NCBI GenBank assembly: GCA_965199095.1
Contig: CBDAQM010000006.1
Span: forward strand, 124,001-188,000
Reading direction: 5' to 3'
Length of the DNA stretch: 64,000 nucleotides
Source of the DNA: LMUY01 sp965199095
Lineage (GTDB): Bacteria > Pseudomonadota > Alphaproteobacteria > Acetobacterales > Acetobacteraceae
Within the stretch, counting starts at the first letter, position 1; every line of letters begins with the position of its first letter. Positions 45,859 to 54,496 of the stretch are shown piece after piece. The notes under the pieces are model-generated. The model saw nothing but the letters and a program-made list of their open reading frames with translations, made no database searches and was not told where the DNA came from. A program made the translations under genes and the position numbers.

Positions 45859-46677
45859 TCAATTGGCCGCCATGGCCCGCCTTCGCCCCACCGATGCGCC
45901 TTGCCAGCCCACGGCGATCAGATAGACGATGGCGCTGAGCGCGCTGATCCAGAAGCTGCTCGGCCAGTCGGTGTAGAAGGCGAGCGTCAGCCCGAGCCAC
46001 GCTTCAGCCAGGGCGAAGCTGGCCGAAAGCAGCACGCCCGCAACCACCCCGCTGGTCAGGCGCTGCGCCGCGGCCGCTGGGCCGACCATCAGCGCGAACA
46101 CCAGCAGCACCCCCACGATCTGCGCGCATTCCGCCGTCGCCAGCGCCACGATCGCCAGGAACAGCACGGAATACAGCCGCAATGAGACGCCTTTCGCCTC
46201 CGCCAGCTCGGGCTGGATGCTCGCGAACAGCAGCGGGCGGGAGATGATTGCGAGCGCCGCCAGGCTCGCCACCCCCAACAGCAGCAGCGCCCAGACCGTG
46301 CCAGCATCGACGCCCAGCACGTTGCCGAACAGCAAGGCCGTCGCCTGCGTGGCGAACGCCGTATAGAAATGCAGGAACAGCAATCCCAGGCCGAGCGAGA
46401 GCGACAGCACGAGCCCGATCGCCACGTCCCGCTGGCTCAGCCGCTCGCCCAGCAGGCCCATGCCGATGCCGGCCGCCATCGTGACCAGCACCAGCCCCCA
46501 AAGCGGGGAGGTTCCCAGCAGCACCGCGCCCGTCGCCCCGGTGAAGCCGACATGGGACAGCGCGTGCCCGGCGAAGGTTTGCCCGCGCAGGACCAGGAAG
46601 TAGCCGACCGCACCCGCCACCACCGCGACGATCGTGGCCGCCGCGAAGGCGTTCTGCATGAAGTCGTAGTCAAACAT
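45859..46677 (-). CDS. Zinc/manganese-type ABC transporter permease
   Basis: A 272-residue inner-membrane permease of the ABC-3 family (ZnuB/MntB type) with about eight helices. Typical segments are MQNAFAAATIVAVVAGAVGYFLVLRGQTF at the start, FAGHALSHVGFTGATGAVLLG, and VGVLLVFALMVGPAAAAQRL. It overlaps the ATPase gene by eight bases. Metal specificity (Zn, Mn or Fe) cannot be decided from the sequence. No substrate-binding protein gene is next to it. Confidence 0.87.
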   Translation of the reverse strand: MFDYDFMQNAFAAATIVAVVAGAVGYFLVLRGQTFAGHALSHVGFTGATGAVLLGTSPLWGLVLVTMAAGIGMGLLGERLSQRDVAIGLVLSLSLGLGLLFLHFYTAFATQATALLFGNVLGVDAGTVWALLLLGVASLAALAIISRPLLFASIQPELAEAKGVSLRLYSVLFLAIVALATAECAQIVGVLLVFALMVGPAAAAQRLTSGVVAGVLLSASFALAEAWLGLTLAFYTDWPSSFWISALSAIVYLIAVGWQGASVGRRRAMAAN

Positions 46678-47476
46678 GGCCCGGCGCCTGATGCCGATGC
46701 GGATCGTGCTCCACCTCCTGCTGGCCCGACATCACGAAGATACGGCCCTTCACATGCACGACGTCGATGGCGGAGCCATACAGCCGGGACAGCACGGGAC
46801 CGGTGATCACCTCATCCACCGTGCCCAGCGCCGCCTCGCCGCCGCCGAGGTACAGCACCCGGTCCAACACCCCCAGCAACGGATTGAGCTCATGCGAACT
46901 GAACAGGATCGCGATGCCAAGCTCGTCTTGCAGCGATTTCGCCAGGGCGACGATGGCGTGCTGATGGTGCGGATCCAGGCTGATCAGCGGTTCGTCCAGC
47001 AGCAGCAGCTTGGGCCGTCCGATCAGCGCCTGCGCCAGCAGCAGCCTCTGCCGCTCCCCGCCGGATGTGTCAGCGAGCGCGCGTTGCGCCAGGCCGGTCG
47101 CCCCGACGAGGGCAAGGGCGCGGTCGACCTCCGCAGCGCCCTGTCGGCCCAGCAGCGGCAGGCCCAACCGGTGACCGTTGAGGATCCCGGCGACAAAGTC
47201 GCGCCCGCGCAGCCGCAGGTTTGCGTTGGCGGCGCGCGATTGCGGCATGTAGCCGACCATCGGGTTGCCGCGGCCGGCCGGCCGGCCCAGCACACGCACC
47301 GTGCCGCGGCTGGGCCGGAGAAGGCCGAGCACGGCGCGCATGAACGTCGTCTTGCCCGCCCCATTCGGTCCCAGGACGCCCACGAACTCACCCTGCTGGA
47401 TGGTGAGGCTGACGTCGGCGAGAACTTGGCGGCCAGCCCGAACGAGGTCGACGTGGCGGAACTCGATCGCAGTCAC
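46670..47476 (-). CDS. Zinc/manganese-type ABC transporter ATPase
   Basis: A 268-residue ABC ATPase paired with the permease at 45859. Walker A is GPNGAGKTTFMRAVLGLL, the signature is TSGGERQRLLLAQAL (first Leu replaced by Thr), Walker B is LLLLDEPLISLDP. VGYMPQSRAANANLRLRGRD is the ZnuC/MntA-type Q-loop region. The C-terminus is His-rich (HDPHRHQAPGH), which may bind metal. Start taken as the GTG at 47476; a TTG at 47533 would add 19 residues. No clear Zur box was recognised upstream. Confidence 0.85.
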   Translation of the reverse strand: MTAIEFRHVDLVRAGRQVLADVSLTIQQGEFVGVLGPNGAGKTTFMRAVLGLLRPSRGTVRVLGRPAGRGNPMVGYMPQSRAANANLRLRGRDFVAGILNGHRLGLPLLGRQGAAEVDRALALVGATGLAQRALADTSGGERQRLLLAQALIGRPKLLLLDEPLISLDPHHQHAIVALAKSLQDELGIAILFSSHELNPLLGVLDRVLYLGGGEAALGTVDEVITGPVLSRLYGSAIDVVHVKGRIFVMSGQQEVEHDPHRHQAPGHV

Positions 47477-47623
47477 GTCGGCCGTGCCGGGTCCATGGCG
47501 CGGTTTGATATAAGGTAGCGCACACGCTGACAAGTTCAGGGCAGCATCGCACAGGGCGCCACCTTGCTGTGGGCGAACCGCTCGGGTCTATTCGGCGTGG
47601 TCGCGGTGAGCAGGGGTGGCGCC

Positions 47624-48574
47624 ATGGGACAGCGAATCGCGATCGTAGGGGCCGGCTTGGCCGGGCTGGCCTGCGCCGCCAGCCTCCATGCTGCCGGCCG
47701 ATCCGCATGGCTGTTCGACAAAGGCCGCGGTCCCGGCGGTCGTATGTCGAGCCGCCGAGTCGCCACCGCGATGGGCGAGGCCGCGTTTGATCATGGGGCG
47801 CAGTATTTCACCGTCCGCGATCCCGCCTTCCGCGACCAGGTGGAGATGTGGCGGCGCCTCGGCCTGGTGGCGCCGTGGCCGGCGGCCGGGGAGGGGTGCT
47901 GGGTCGGCGTGCCGGCCATGAACGCGCCCGTCAAACATCTTGCCCGAGCGGCGGAGGTGCGGTGGAACACCCGGGTGGACGCGCTGTCTGGCGGCCCTGG
48001 CGCCTGGCGGCTGGAAGGCGATGGGTTGGCGGACGGTCCGTTCGACACGGTCATCCTGGCGGTGCCGGCGGAGAATGCCGCCCCGCTGCTGCGCGACGCC
48101 GCGCCCGACCTGGCTGCCCGAGCCGCCGCCACGCCGGCGCAGCCGTGCTGGACGGTCATGGCCGCCTTCGCGGCGCCGGTCGCGGTCGCCGCGGACGTGC
48201 TGCGGGAAGGCGGCCCGATCGGCTGGGCGGCGCGCAACTCCGCCAAGCCGGGTCGATCCGGGCCGGAGGCTTGGGTCGTGCAGGCCGGGCCGGAGTGGTC
48301 GGCATCCCATCTGGAGGAAACCCCCGAGACCGTGGCGCCCGCATTGCTGGCGGCGCTCGCCGGACGCATCGGCGCAGCGTTGCCCGAGTGCCTCAGCGCG
48401 TCGGCGCATCGCTGGCGCTACGCCCGGTCCGGCAATGCTGGCGACGGCATGCTATGGGATGCGGCCAGGGGCCTGGGCGTGTGCGGCGACTGGTTGCTGG
48501 GTCCGCGCGTGGAATGCGCCTGGCGTTCCGGCGCCTTGCTTGCCCAGGCCGTGGGACTGGTGAAGGCGGTTTAG
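47624..48574 (+). CDS. FAD-dependent amine-oxidase-like protein (renalase-like)
   Basis: A 316-residue flavoprotein. The dinucleotide-binding motif is RIAIVGAGLAGLACAASL, followed by FDKGRGPGGRMSSRR, in which G-R-M-S-(S/T)-R-R is characteristic of the bacterial renalase-like oxidoreductases, and FDHGAQYFTVR. The C-terminal segment GLGVCGDWLLGPRVECAWRSG closes the FAD site. Bacterial renalases oxidise misprotonated dihydronicotinamide isomers of NAD(P)H. The ATG at 47624 begins just before the Rossmann strand. The stop is joined directly to the next ATG (TAGATG). Confidence 0.83.
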   Translation: MGQRIAIVGAGLAGLACAASLHAAGRSAWLFDKGRGPGGRMSSRRVATAMGEAAFDHGAQYFTVRDPAFRDQVEMWRRLGLVAPWPAAGEGCWVGVPAMNAPVKHLARAAEVRWNTRVDALSGGPGAWRLEGDGLADGPFDTVILAVPAENAAPLLRDAAPDLAARAAATPAQPCWTVMAAFAAPVAVAADVLREGGPIGWAARNSAKPGRSGPEAWVVQAGPEWSASHLEETPETVAPALLAALAGRIGAALPECLSASAHRWRYARSGNAGDGMLWDAARGLGVCGDWLLGPRVECAWRSGALLAQAVGLVKAV

Positions 48575-49825
48575 ATGCTGCTGCCGCTCGCGGTCTTGGT
48601 CTGGTTGGGGACGTGTCTGGGTGCTCTGCAATTTGGGCCCGCGATTCCGCCCTTCGAGCTCAAATACCTCGGGGAGCGTGGGGGTGGCCCGTCCTTCTCG
48701 GACACCGGGATGGATGGGCTCGTGGACGTCGCCCCCGACCGCGCCACCGTGATCCTGTTCAAGGGCGGCTTCGCGTTCGGTGGCACGGCCGCGGTGGGCG
48801 CGGCCCTGGACCAGGCGCCCGGCGTGACGACGATGGCGTTCGACAGTCCTGGCGGCCGGATCGGCGTCGCAGCCGGCATCGCCGAATTGATCCGGACGCG
48901 GCATCTTGCAACGGCGGTGACGCGGTACTGCGCCTCCGCCTGCACCGTGGCCTTTGTGGCGGGTGAGCCGCGGATCGCCGGCCGCTCGGCGGATTTCCGG
49001 TTTCATCTTGGCAGTGCACCCGTGCTCTCCGGGTTGTTGGCGCAGGCCGTCATCACGATCGAGCAACCATGGTTCGTGCGCGCCCATGTCTCACTGGCCT
49101 TCGCCAACCGCGCGCTGCATGCCCCGAACGAGCAGCCCTACGGCCCGCGTTTGGACGAATTGGTGGCCGCCGGCTACGTGCAGGGGATCATCCCGCCACT
49201 CGACGGGAACGGGCCCGAGGAGGGGCTGGCCGCTTTGCGGCCGCTGCTCGCCGCGGTGGAAGCGCTGGAGCCAACAACGCGGCGAGCGCTGGGCTGGGAG
49301 CACGGCAGGCGGCTCGCCGCCGGGATGCCGGCCGCGAGCTCCGCCGACTTCGTCGACTTATGGACCGGCCTGGTCGTGAACCGCTGGCTGGGCCGGAGTT
49401 CGGATCAGGCCGCGCTGGGGTTGGTCGACGCCCTGGTCGCGATCATGGACGCGACCGGCCGCAGCGACCCGGCCGAGTGCATGCGGTGGCAGGTCGGCGT
49501 CCAGCACCAGATCGCCGGGTTTGAGGCGATTCCGACGGGGTTGCGCGACCGGCTGCGCCAGGCCGAGCTTGCGGTGCTGCGCGATGCGCGGTCCCATCCG
49601 AACCCGGTGCCGACCGAGCGCGACACCCTGAGTCAGGCGGACCAAACCGTGCGGCAGGCGGTGAAAGACGAGTTCGGCCCAAGGGCGCTGATCATTGCCG
49701 CCACGCCCGAGCACGCGTTCGACGACCCGGCCAAGAGCTGCGCGGCAGAGGCTGCCTACTTGCGCGGGTTGCGGAACCAGCCCGGCGCAGGCCGCCTGAT
49801 CCGCTGGGCGCTTGCCGCGGGATGA
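48575..49825 (+). CDS. ClpP/crotonase-fold secreted or membrane-anchored protein
   Basis: A 416-residue protein starting MLLPLAVLVWLGTCLGALQF, a signal peptide or anchor. Around residues 85-130 it shows TMAFDSPGGRIGVAAGIAEL followed by CASACTVAFVAGEPRI: the SPGG turn and the CASAC(T)xAF block are seen in periplasmic ClpP-like proteins, where Ser120 (ASAC) would be the nucleophile. The C-terminal 280 residues have no recognised domain. It starts immediately after the renalase-like gene stop, so the two are coupled. Enzymatic activity is not certain, as the His/Asp partners were not identified. Confidence 0.65.
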   Translation: MLLPLAVLVWLGTCLGALQFGPAIPPFELKYLGERGGGPSFSDTGMDGLVDVAPDRATVILFKGGFAFGGTAAVGAALDQAPGVTTMAFDSPGGRIGVAAGIAELIRTRHLATAVTRYCASACTVAFVAGEPRIAGRSADFRFHLGSAPVLSGLLAQAVITIEQPWFVRAHVSLAFANRALHAPNEQPYGPRLDELVAAGYVQGIIPPLDGNGPEEGLAALRPLLAAVEALEPTTRRALGWEHGRRLAAGMPAASSADFVDLWTGLVVNRWLGRSSDQAALGLVDALVAIMDATGRSDPAECMRWQVGVQHQIAGFEAIPTGLRDRLRQAELAVLRDARSHPNPVPTERDTLSQADQTVRQAVKDEFGPRALIIAATPEHAFDDPAKSCAAEAAYLRGLRNQPGAGRLIRWALAAG

Positions 49826-49886
49826 CGCGCGCGGATCCCGGTGGGTGACGGTTGCCCTGCCGCGGCAATCGCGGGATGAGGGAGGC

Positions 49887-50426
49887 ATGTCCGTGCCCTG
49901 CAAGATCCCCGTGCTGCTTGCCCTGGCCTTGCTGTCGGGCTGCGGTGTGTCAGGGCCGCCAGAGCCGACTCTGTCCCTGCCGGCAGTCGACATGCACACG
50001 GATCTCGGCAAGATCGACGGCAGCGCCGTCCTGGCGGCGCCCACGGGGTGGACCCCGGCGCCGACGCTCCGCACGCCCACCTTCGCGACACCTGCGCCGC
50101 AATTGCTGGCGGCGATGCAGGCGCTGCTGCTCGCCGAGCCACGGACATGGGGGATGGATACCCACCCGGACGCGCTGCAGGCCTCCTTCATCGTGCGCAG
50201 CGTCATGCTCAACCTGCCGGACATCGTGGTCGTCCAGGCGGTCCCGGCCAGCGCGACCAACAGCCAGGCCGTCATCCTGTCCCGCAGCCGCTATGACGGC
50301 GTCCCGTTCATCAGCGCCAACAAGGCCCGCGTGACGAAGCTGGTCGACCAACTCATGCAGCGTTTCGGCACCGTGCCGGATCCGCCGCCCGCCAAAGCGG
50401 CAACGCCGGCCGCCAAGGCGCCTTAA
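49887..50426 (+). CDS. DUF1499-family lipoprotein
   Basis: A 179-residue protein with a lipoprotein signal (LALALLSGC, Cys19). The DUF1499-type core includes MLNLPDIVVVQAVP and ILSRSRYDGVPFISANKARVTKLVDQL, equivalent to the SRSR....D.G.N..R....L pattern. The C-terminus is a short Ala/Pro/Lys tail. The ATG at 49887 has GGGAGG directly upstream, which decides the start. Function of the family is unknown. It follows the ClpP-like gene by 61 bases. Confidence 0.72.
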   Translation: MSVPCKIPVLLALALLSGCGVSGPPEPTLSLPAVDMHTDLGKIDGSAVLAAPTGWTPAPTLRTPTFATPAPQLLAAMQALLLAEPRTWGMDTHPDALQASFIVRSVMLNLPDIVVVQAVPASATNSQAVILSRSRYDGVPFISANKARVTKLVDQLMQRFGTVPDPPPAKAATPAAKAP

Positions 50427-50534
50427 CGCCTCAGTGCCGAGGGTTTGAGATGTTGGTCGGGTGAGTTGCTATCCTATCACCTGATACATAGGGCTGCTTC
50501 CGACCAAGAGCGGACTCTGCGTCCACAGATCCAT

Positions 50535-50606
50535 GTAGGGTGGGCTTTAGCCCACCACGGCCTCCTACGGCGCCCACTCGAAGCGGTGGGCTGAAGCCCA
50601 CCCTAC
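50535..50606. repeat. GTAGGGTGGGCTTTAGCCCACC inverted repeat
   Basis: A 72-base palindromic unit: GTAGGGTGGGCTTTAGCCCA at the left and its near-perfect reverse complement TGGGCTGAAGCCCACCCTAC at the right. Each arm is itself a small hairpin (GGTGGGCT/AGCCCACC). This type occurs as a REP-like dispersed repeat in many proteobacteria. It sits between the DUF1499 gene (+) and dgoA (-), in a 344-base gap that otherwise holds only the small frame at 50645. Confidence 0.7.
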
Positions 50607-50644
50607 GAAGGGCCTGCGTCAGGCGACGGGATAGGAGTCGTTTA

Positions 50645-50728
50645 ATGAAAACGCTGCACTATTACACGTCGATGGACGTGGCGACTCGGTTAATCCGCTG
50701 CGGCGAACGGAAAGCACCTGTGGCATGA
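50645..50728 (+). CDS. Possible 27-residue small protein
   Basis: A short frame MKTLHYYTSMDVATRLIRCG... ending at a TGA, with AGGAG seven bases upstream of its ATG. It is the only well-initiated frame in this gap. It has no hydrophobic helix or known motif. It may be a real small protein or a chance open frame; it converges on dgoA and ends 42 bases from it. Confidence 0.2.
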   Translation: MKTLHYYTSMDVATRLIRCGERKAPVA

Positions 50729-50770
50729 GAGGCGAAGGAGAATTCGGAACTCCAACAAGGTGTTAGCCGC

Positions 50771-51397
50771 TCAGCCGGCGCGGCACACTTGCCAGGCGGT
50801 GGCGAAGTCCCGCGCGCGCGCGGCCACCTCGGCCGCCGTCGCCCCTGGCCGGTAGAGCGCCGAGCCGAGGCCGAAGCCGCCGGCGCCGGCGGCAACGAAC
50901 GGCGCCATGGTGGTGGGCGTGATGCCGCCGACGGGTATCAGCCGCGTGCCGCGCGGCAGCACGCTGAGCCACGCCTTCAACACGGGCGGCCCCAGCATCT
51001 CCGCCGGGAACAGCTTCAGCGCGTCCGCGCCGTTCGCCAGGGCGGCGAACGCCTCGGTCGGGGTCGCGACACCGGGCGTGCAGAACAGCCCGGCGTCGCG
51101 GGCGGCGCGCACGACCGCCGGGTCGCTGTGCGGCATGACGATCAGCCGGCCGCCGGAATCGGCGATGCGCCCGACCATCTCCGCCGACGTCACCGTGCCC
51201 GCCCCGACCAGCACCTCGGGCCCCAGCGCGTCGGCCAGGCGGCGGATGCTGTCCAGCGGGTTGGGCGAGTTGAGCGGCACTTCCACGACGGAGAATCCCG
51301 CCTGCACCAGGGCCTCCCCAATCGGCACGACCTCGTCGGGGGTGACGCCGCGAAGGATGGCGACCAGCGGCAGGGTCTGCATGTAGGCGTCGAACAT
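50771..51397 (-). CDS. dgoA: 2-dehydro-3-deoxy-6-phosphogalactonate aldolase
   Basis: A 208-residue class I aldolase that splits 2-keto-3-deoxy-6-phosphogalactonate into pyruvate and glyceraldehyde 3-phosphate. The Schiff-base lysine is K128 in DALKLFPAE and the catalytic Glu is E39 in VEVPLNSPNPLDSI. That EVPLNSP sequence is the DgoA type, whereas the Eda type has EVTLRTP. PGVATPTEAFAAL is a further family motif. Start ATG at 51395-51397 overlaps the stop of dgoK by one base (TGATG), so the two form an operon with dgoK first. Confidence 0.9.
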   Translation of the reverse strand: MFDAYMQTLPLVAILRGVTPDEVVPIGEALVQAGFSVVEVPLNSPNPLDSIRRLADALGPEVLVGAGTVTSAEMVGRIADSGGRLIVMPHSDPAVVRAARDAGLFCTPGVATPTEAFAALANGADALKLFPAEMLGPPVLKAWLSVLPRGTRLIPVGGITPTTMAPFVAAGAGGFGLGSALYRPGATAAEVAARARDFATAWQVCRAG

Positions 51398-52401
51398 CAG
51401 CCGTTCTCCCAATGCGACGGGTCCAGCGGTGTAGGCACCAGCCCGGCGTGGTGCGCCACCTGCCACAGCCCGGCGGGCGCCGTGTCGGCGAGCACGGAGA
51501 CATCTGGGATACCGAACAGCGCGAACGCCCGCCGGTAGCGCGCGCAGGCCGCGGGGTCGCCCACGAGCAAGGGTGCGGCCCGCGGCACGCCCAAGGCGGA
51601 GCGCAGCTCTTCCCCGACCAGCAGGCCGGACAGGAAGTCCAGGCTGTCCTGCGGCGGCAAGCGTCCCTCCAGCACCAGCGAGCGGCACAGGAACAGCAGC
51701 GGCGACAGGGCGCTGGCGCCGCCGTCCCGCACCCGTGCCACGGCCTGGTCGAACGCGACGCCCAGGTCAGGCGGCGCCGTGATGCCGACCTCCGCGGCGG
51801 GGCGGCCGAGGATGGAGTGGTCGCGCAGAACGGCGAACAGCTCGCCCGTCATGTGCGTGTCGAAGCGCTGGATGCGGCCGTGCTGCACGTCCACCCATTT
51901 GGAGTGGGTGCCCGGCAGCACGAACAGGGCCGCCTCCGCCAGGTGGGCGTGCAGGGCGAGGGCGCCGGCGACCTGCGTCTCCTCGCCGCGCATGACGTTC
52001 GGGGTCGCCCCGTGGCTGGCGACGCCAGGAATGACATGCAACGTGCCGTCGGTCGTGGCGATTGTGGCCATGGCGGAGGCCAACGCCGCCGGGCTGGCCG
52101 GGCAGGCGCAGTACGGCGCCTGGACCCAGCCCTGCGCGCTGCCGATCATGCCGCTGGCGATGGCCGGCAGCCCGGGATGGGCGGCGCGCCAGGCGGCGGT
52201 CATCGTGGCGTAGGCGGCGCCGAAATCCCGCCCCGGCGTGTGCATGATGCCCCACGGCCGCGACTCGGTGGCGAGCACCCGGCCGCCATCACCCATGAGC
52301 ATGGCGCGGACGGTCGAGGTTCCCCAGTCAAGCGCGATGAGCGCCGGGCTGTGGGCGTGTGCACGGGGACTGGTCATGCCGGCGGTAACAAGCGCCGGCA
52401 T
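51397..52401 (-). CDS. dgoK: 2-dehydro-3-deoxygalactonokinase
   Basis: A 334-residue ATP-dependent kinase of the DgoK family, which phosphorylates 2-keto-3-deoxygalactonate. It shows ALIALDWGTSTVRAML (phosphate-binding loop of the family), ESRPWGIMHTPGRDFGAAY, SGMIGSAQGWVQAPYCACP, and VLPGTHSKWVDVQHGRIQRF, all conserved in DgoK. Paired with dgoA to give the lower De Ley-Doudoroff pathway. The start may be the ATG at 52401 or the ATG at 52377 (eight codons in). Divergent from the sugar ABC ATPase gene with a 101-base gap. Confidence 0.9.
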   Translation of the reverse strand: MPALVTAGMTSPRAHAHSPALIALDWGTSTVRAMLMGDGGRVLATESRPWGIMHTPGRDFGAAYATMTAAWRAAHPGLPAIASGMIGSAQGWVQAPYCACPASPAALASAMATIATTDGTLHVIPGVASHGATPNVMRGEETQVAGALALHAHLAEAALFVLPGTHSKWVDVQHGRIQRFDTHMTGELFAVLRDHSILGRPAAEVGITAPPDLGVAFDQAVARVRDGGASALSPLLFLCRSLVLEGRLPPQDSLDFLSGLLVGEELRSALGVPRAAPLLVGDPAACARYRRAFALFGIPDVSVLADTAPAGLWQVAHHAGLVPTPLDPSHWENG

Positions 52402-52502
52402 GGCCCGACCGTCAACATGGATGCCGAGCCGCGGCCTTGCTTGCCAAGCCAGATTTGCCGCCCCTAGTGTGCGTCGGCGACGTGGTCGGTCGGAGGTAGC
52501 GG

Positions 52503-53600
52503 GTGGCGCAGGTTTCGATACGCAAGATCGTCAAGTCCTACGACACCATGCAGGTGGTGCACGGGATCGACCTGGAGATCGCGGACCGTGAGTTCGTCGT
52601 GCTGGTCGGCCCCTCCGGCTGCGGCAAATCCACCACGCTGCGCATGATCGCCGGGCTGGAGGAGATCAGCCAGGGTGAAATCCACATCGACGGCCGCCTG
52701 GTGAACGACGTGCCGCCGCGCGACCGCGACATCGCCATGGTGTTCCAGAACTACGCGCTGTATCCGCATATGAGCGTGTACGAGAACATGGCGTTCGGGC
52801 TGAAGCTGCGGAAATACAAATCCGCGGAGATCAAGCGCCGGGTGGCCGAGGCGGCGCGCATCCTGGACATCGAACCGCTGCTGGCCCGCAAGCCGAAGGC
52901 GCTGTCCGGCGGCCAGCGGCAGCGCGTGGCGATGGGGCGCGCCATCGTGCGGGAGCCGAAGGTGTTCCTGTTCGACGAGCCATTGTCCAATTTGGACGCG
53001 AAGCTGCGCGTGCAGATGCGGACCGAGATCAAGAAGGTGCACCAGATCGTCCCCGTCACCACCGTCTACGTGACTCACGACCAGGTGGAGGCGATGACGC
53101 TGGCCGACCGCGTGGTGGTGATGAATGGCGGCCATATCGAGCAGGTCGGCCCGCCGCAGGAGCTGTATCACCAGCCGGTCAGCCGCTTCGTCGCCAGCTT
53201 CATCGGCAGCCCCGGCATGAACATCCTGCCGGTGCGGGTGGACGGCACGGCGGAGGCGCTGCATGTCACGTTGGCGGATGGCGCCACCCTGCCGATCCCC
53301 GCGGCGCGCACCGCCCGCTACGCGCCTCATCGCGGCCAGCCCATGCTGCTGGGGTTGCGCCCCGAGCACCTGACCGACACGCCGGCCACCGGCCGCCCTG
53401 GCACGACGACGCTCAGCGTGTCGCCCGACGTTGTGGAGCCGATGGGCATGGAGACGATGGTGCATTTCGCCATCGGGGGGGAGGCGTTTTGCGCCCGCTG
53501 CGCCCCGATGACGGACGCGGCGCCCGGCACGCCCCTGATGCTGACGGCGGACATGAACCAGATGCACCTGATGGATCCGGTATCCGGCCGAGTCGTCTAG
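52503..53600 (+). CDS. Sugar ABC transporter ATPase (UgpC/MsmX type)
   Basis: A 365-residue MalK-like ATPase. Walker A GPSGCGKSTTLRMIAGLEE, signature LSGGQRQRVAMGRA, Walker B VFLFDEPLSNLDAKLR, H-loop VYVTHDQVEAMT, followed by the C-terminal OB-fold domain (LLGLRPEHL). The GTG start has GGAGG about six bases upstream. There are no permease genes beside it, so it may energise a sugar importer encoded elsewhere, a known habit of MsmX-type ATPases. Four bases before the SDR gene. Confidence 0.9.
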   Translation: MAQVSIRKIVKSYDTMQVVHGIDLEIADREFVVLVGPSGCGKSTTLRMIAGLEEISQGEIHIDGRLVNDVPPRDRDIAMVFQNYALYPHMSVYENMAFGLKLRKYKSAEIKRRVAEAARILDIEPLLARKPKALSGGQRQRVAMGRAIVREPKVFLFDEPLSNLDAKLRVQMRTEIKKVHQIVPVTTVYVTHDQVEAMTLADRVVVMNGGHIEQVGPPQELYHQPVSRFVASFIGSPGMNILPVRVDGTAEALHVTLADGATLPIPAARTARYAPHRGQPMLLGLRPEHLTDTPATGRPGTTTLSVSPDVVEPMGMETMVHFAIGGEAFCARCAPMTDAAPGTPLMLTADMNQMHLMDPVSGRVV

Positions 53601-53604
53601 CCCC

Positions 53605-54363
53605 ATGCAGTTCGCGACCTATCCCAGCCTGGCCGGCCGTGCTGCGCTGGTGACCGGCGGCGCCTCCGGTATCGGCGCCTCCATCGTGGAACACCTGGCC
53701 GAACAGGGCGCCCGGGTCGGCGTGATCGACCTGGCGGACGGGACGGCCCTGGCGGACCGCTTGCAGGCGGCGGGGCATGCGCCGCCGGTCTGCGTGCAGG
53801 CGGATTTGCGGGATATCGACGCCTTGCGCGAGGCCATCGCCGCCGTGACGGCGCGGATCGGGGCGCCGACGGTGCTGGTCAACAACGCCGCGCATGACGA
53901 TCGCCATGCGTGGGAGGCGGTGACGCCGGACTATTGGGACCGTCAGGTGGCGGCGAATTTGCGCCACCAGTTTTTCGCCATCCAGGCCGTGGCGCCCGGC
54001 ATGCGGGCGGCGGGCGGCGGCTCCATCATCAACATGGGCTCGACGAGTTGGCATGTCGGGCAGGGCGGCATGCCCGCCTACACGGCCAGCAAGGCGGGCA
54101 TCGAAGGCCTGAGCCGCGGCCTGGCGCGCGACCTGGGTCCGGACGGCATCCGCGTCAACGTCGTCGCTCCCGGCTGGATCATGACCGAGCGCCAGGTCGC
54201 GTTGTGGCTGACGCCGGAGGCCGAGCAGGAGTTGCTGGCCCGGCAGTGCCTGAAGTCGAAGCTGTATCCGCCCGACGTGGCCCGGCTGGTGCTCTGGCTC
54301 GCGGCCGACGACAGCCGGATGTGCACGGGACAGTGCTGGGTGGTGGACGCCGGCTCGTCCTGA
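53605..54363 (+). CDS. SDR-family aldose 1-dehydrogenase-like enzyme
   Basis: A 252-residue classical short-chain dehydrogenase: ALVTGGASGIGASIVEHL (NAD-binding), VLVNNAAHDDRHAWEAVTP, Ser in SIINMGSTSWHVG, and the active-site Y159-x3-K163 (YTASK). The sequence NAAHDDRHAWEAVTPDYWD and DDSRMCTGQ are found in the L-arabinose/D-galactose 1-dehydrogenase-like group. With dgoA and dgoK 1.2 kb away it would fit the first step of oxidative galactose catabolism. Directly after the ABC ATPase gene (4 bases), so co-transcribed. The substrate is inferred from context. Confidence 0.78.
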   Translation: MQFATYPSLAGRAALVTGGASGIGASIVEHLAEQGARVGVIDLADGTALADRLQAAGHAPPVCVQADLRDIDALREAIAAVTARIGAPTVLVNNAAHDDRHAWEAVTPDYWDRQVAANLRHQFFAIQAVAPGMRAAGGGSIINMGSTSWHVGQGGMPAYTASKAGIEGLSRGLARDLGPDGIRVNVVAPGWIMTERQVALWLTPEAEQELLARQCLKSKLYPPDVARLVLWLAADDSRMCTGQCWVVDAGSS

Positions 54364-54496
54364 CGGGTGAGAGGGAAACTGGGCAGGGTCCACTCAAGCC
54401 GGCCGTGCCGTCCATCGCCCGCGCATTTCTAGCTTGTCGCCCCACCCGTTTGCGCCGCATAGAGTCCCGGAAAAATCATTGTCGGGGGAGGCTGCC

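Noticed and set aside
47477..47623. A Zur-type operator upstream of the metal ABC ATPase
   Set aside because: TTTGATATAAGG is AT-rich but not a convincing palindrome.
39538..50426. Tyrosine ammonia-lyase or p-coumarate CoA ligase near the PYP gene
   Set aside because: No protein with the ASG lyase motif or an AMP-binding ligase motif is present on either strand around the PYP gene.
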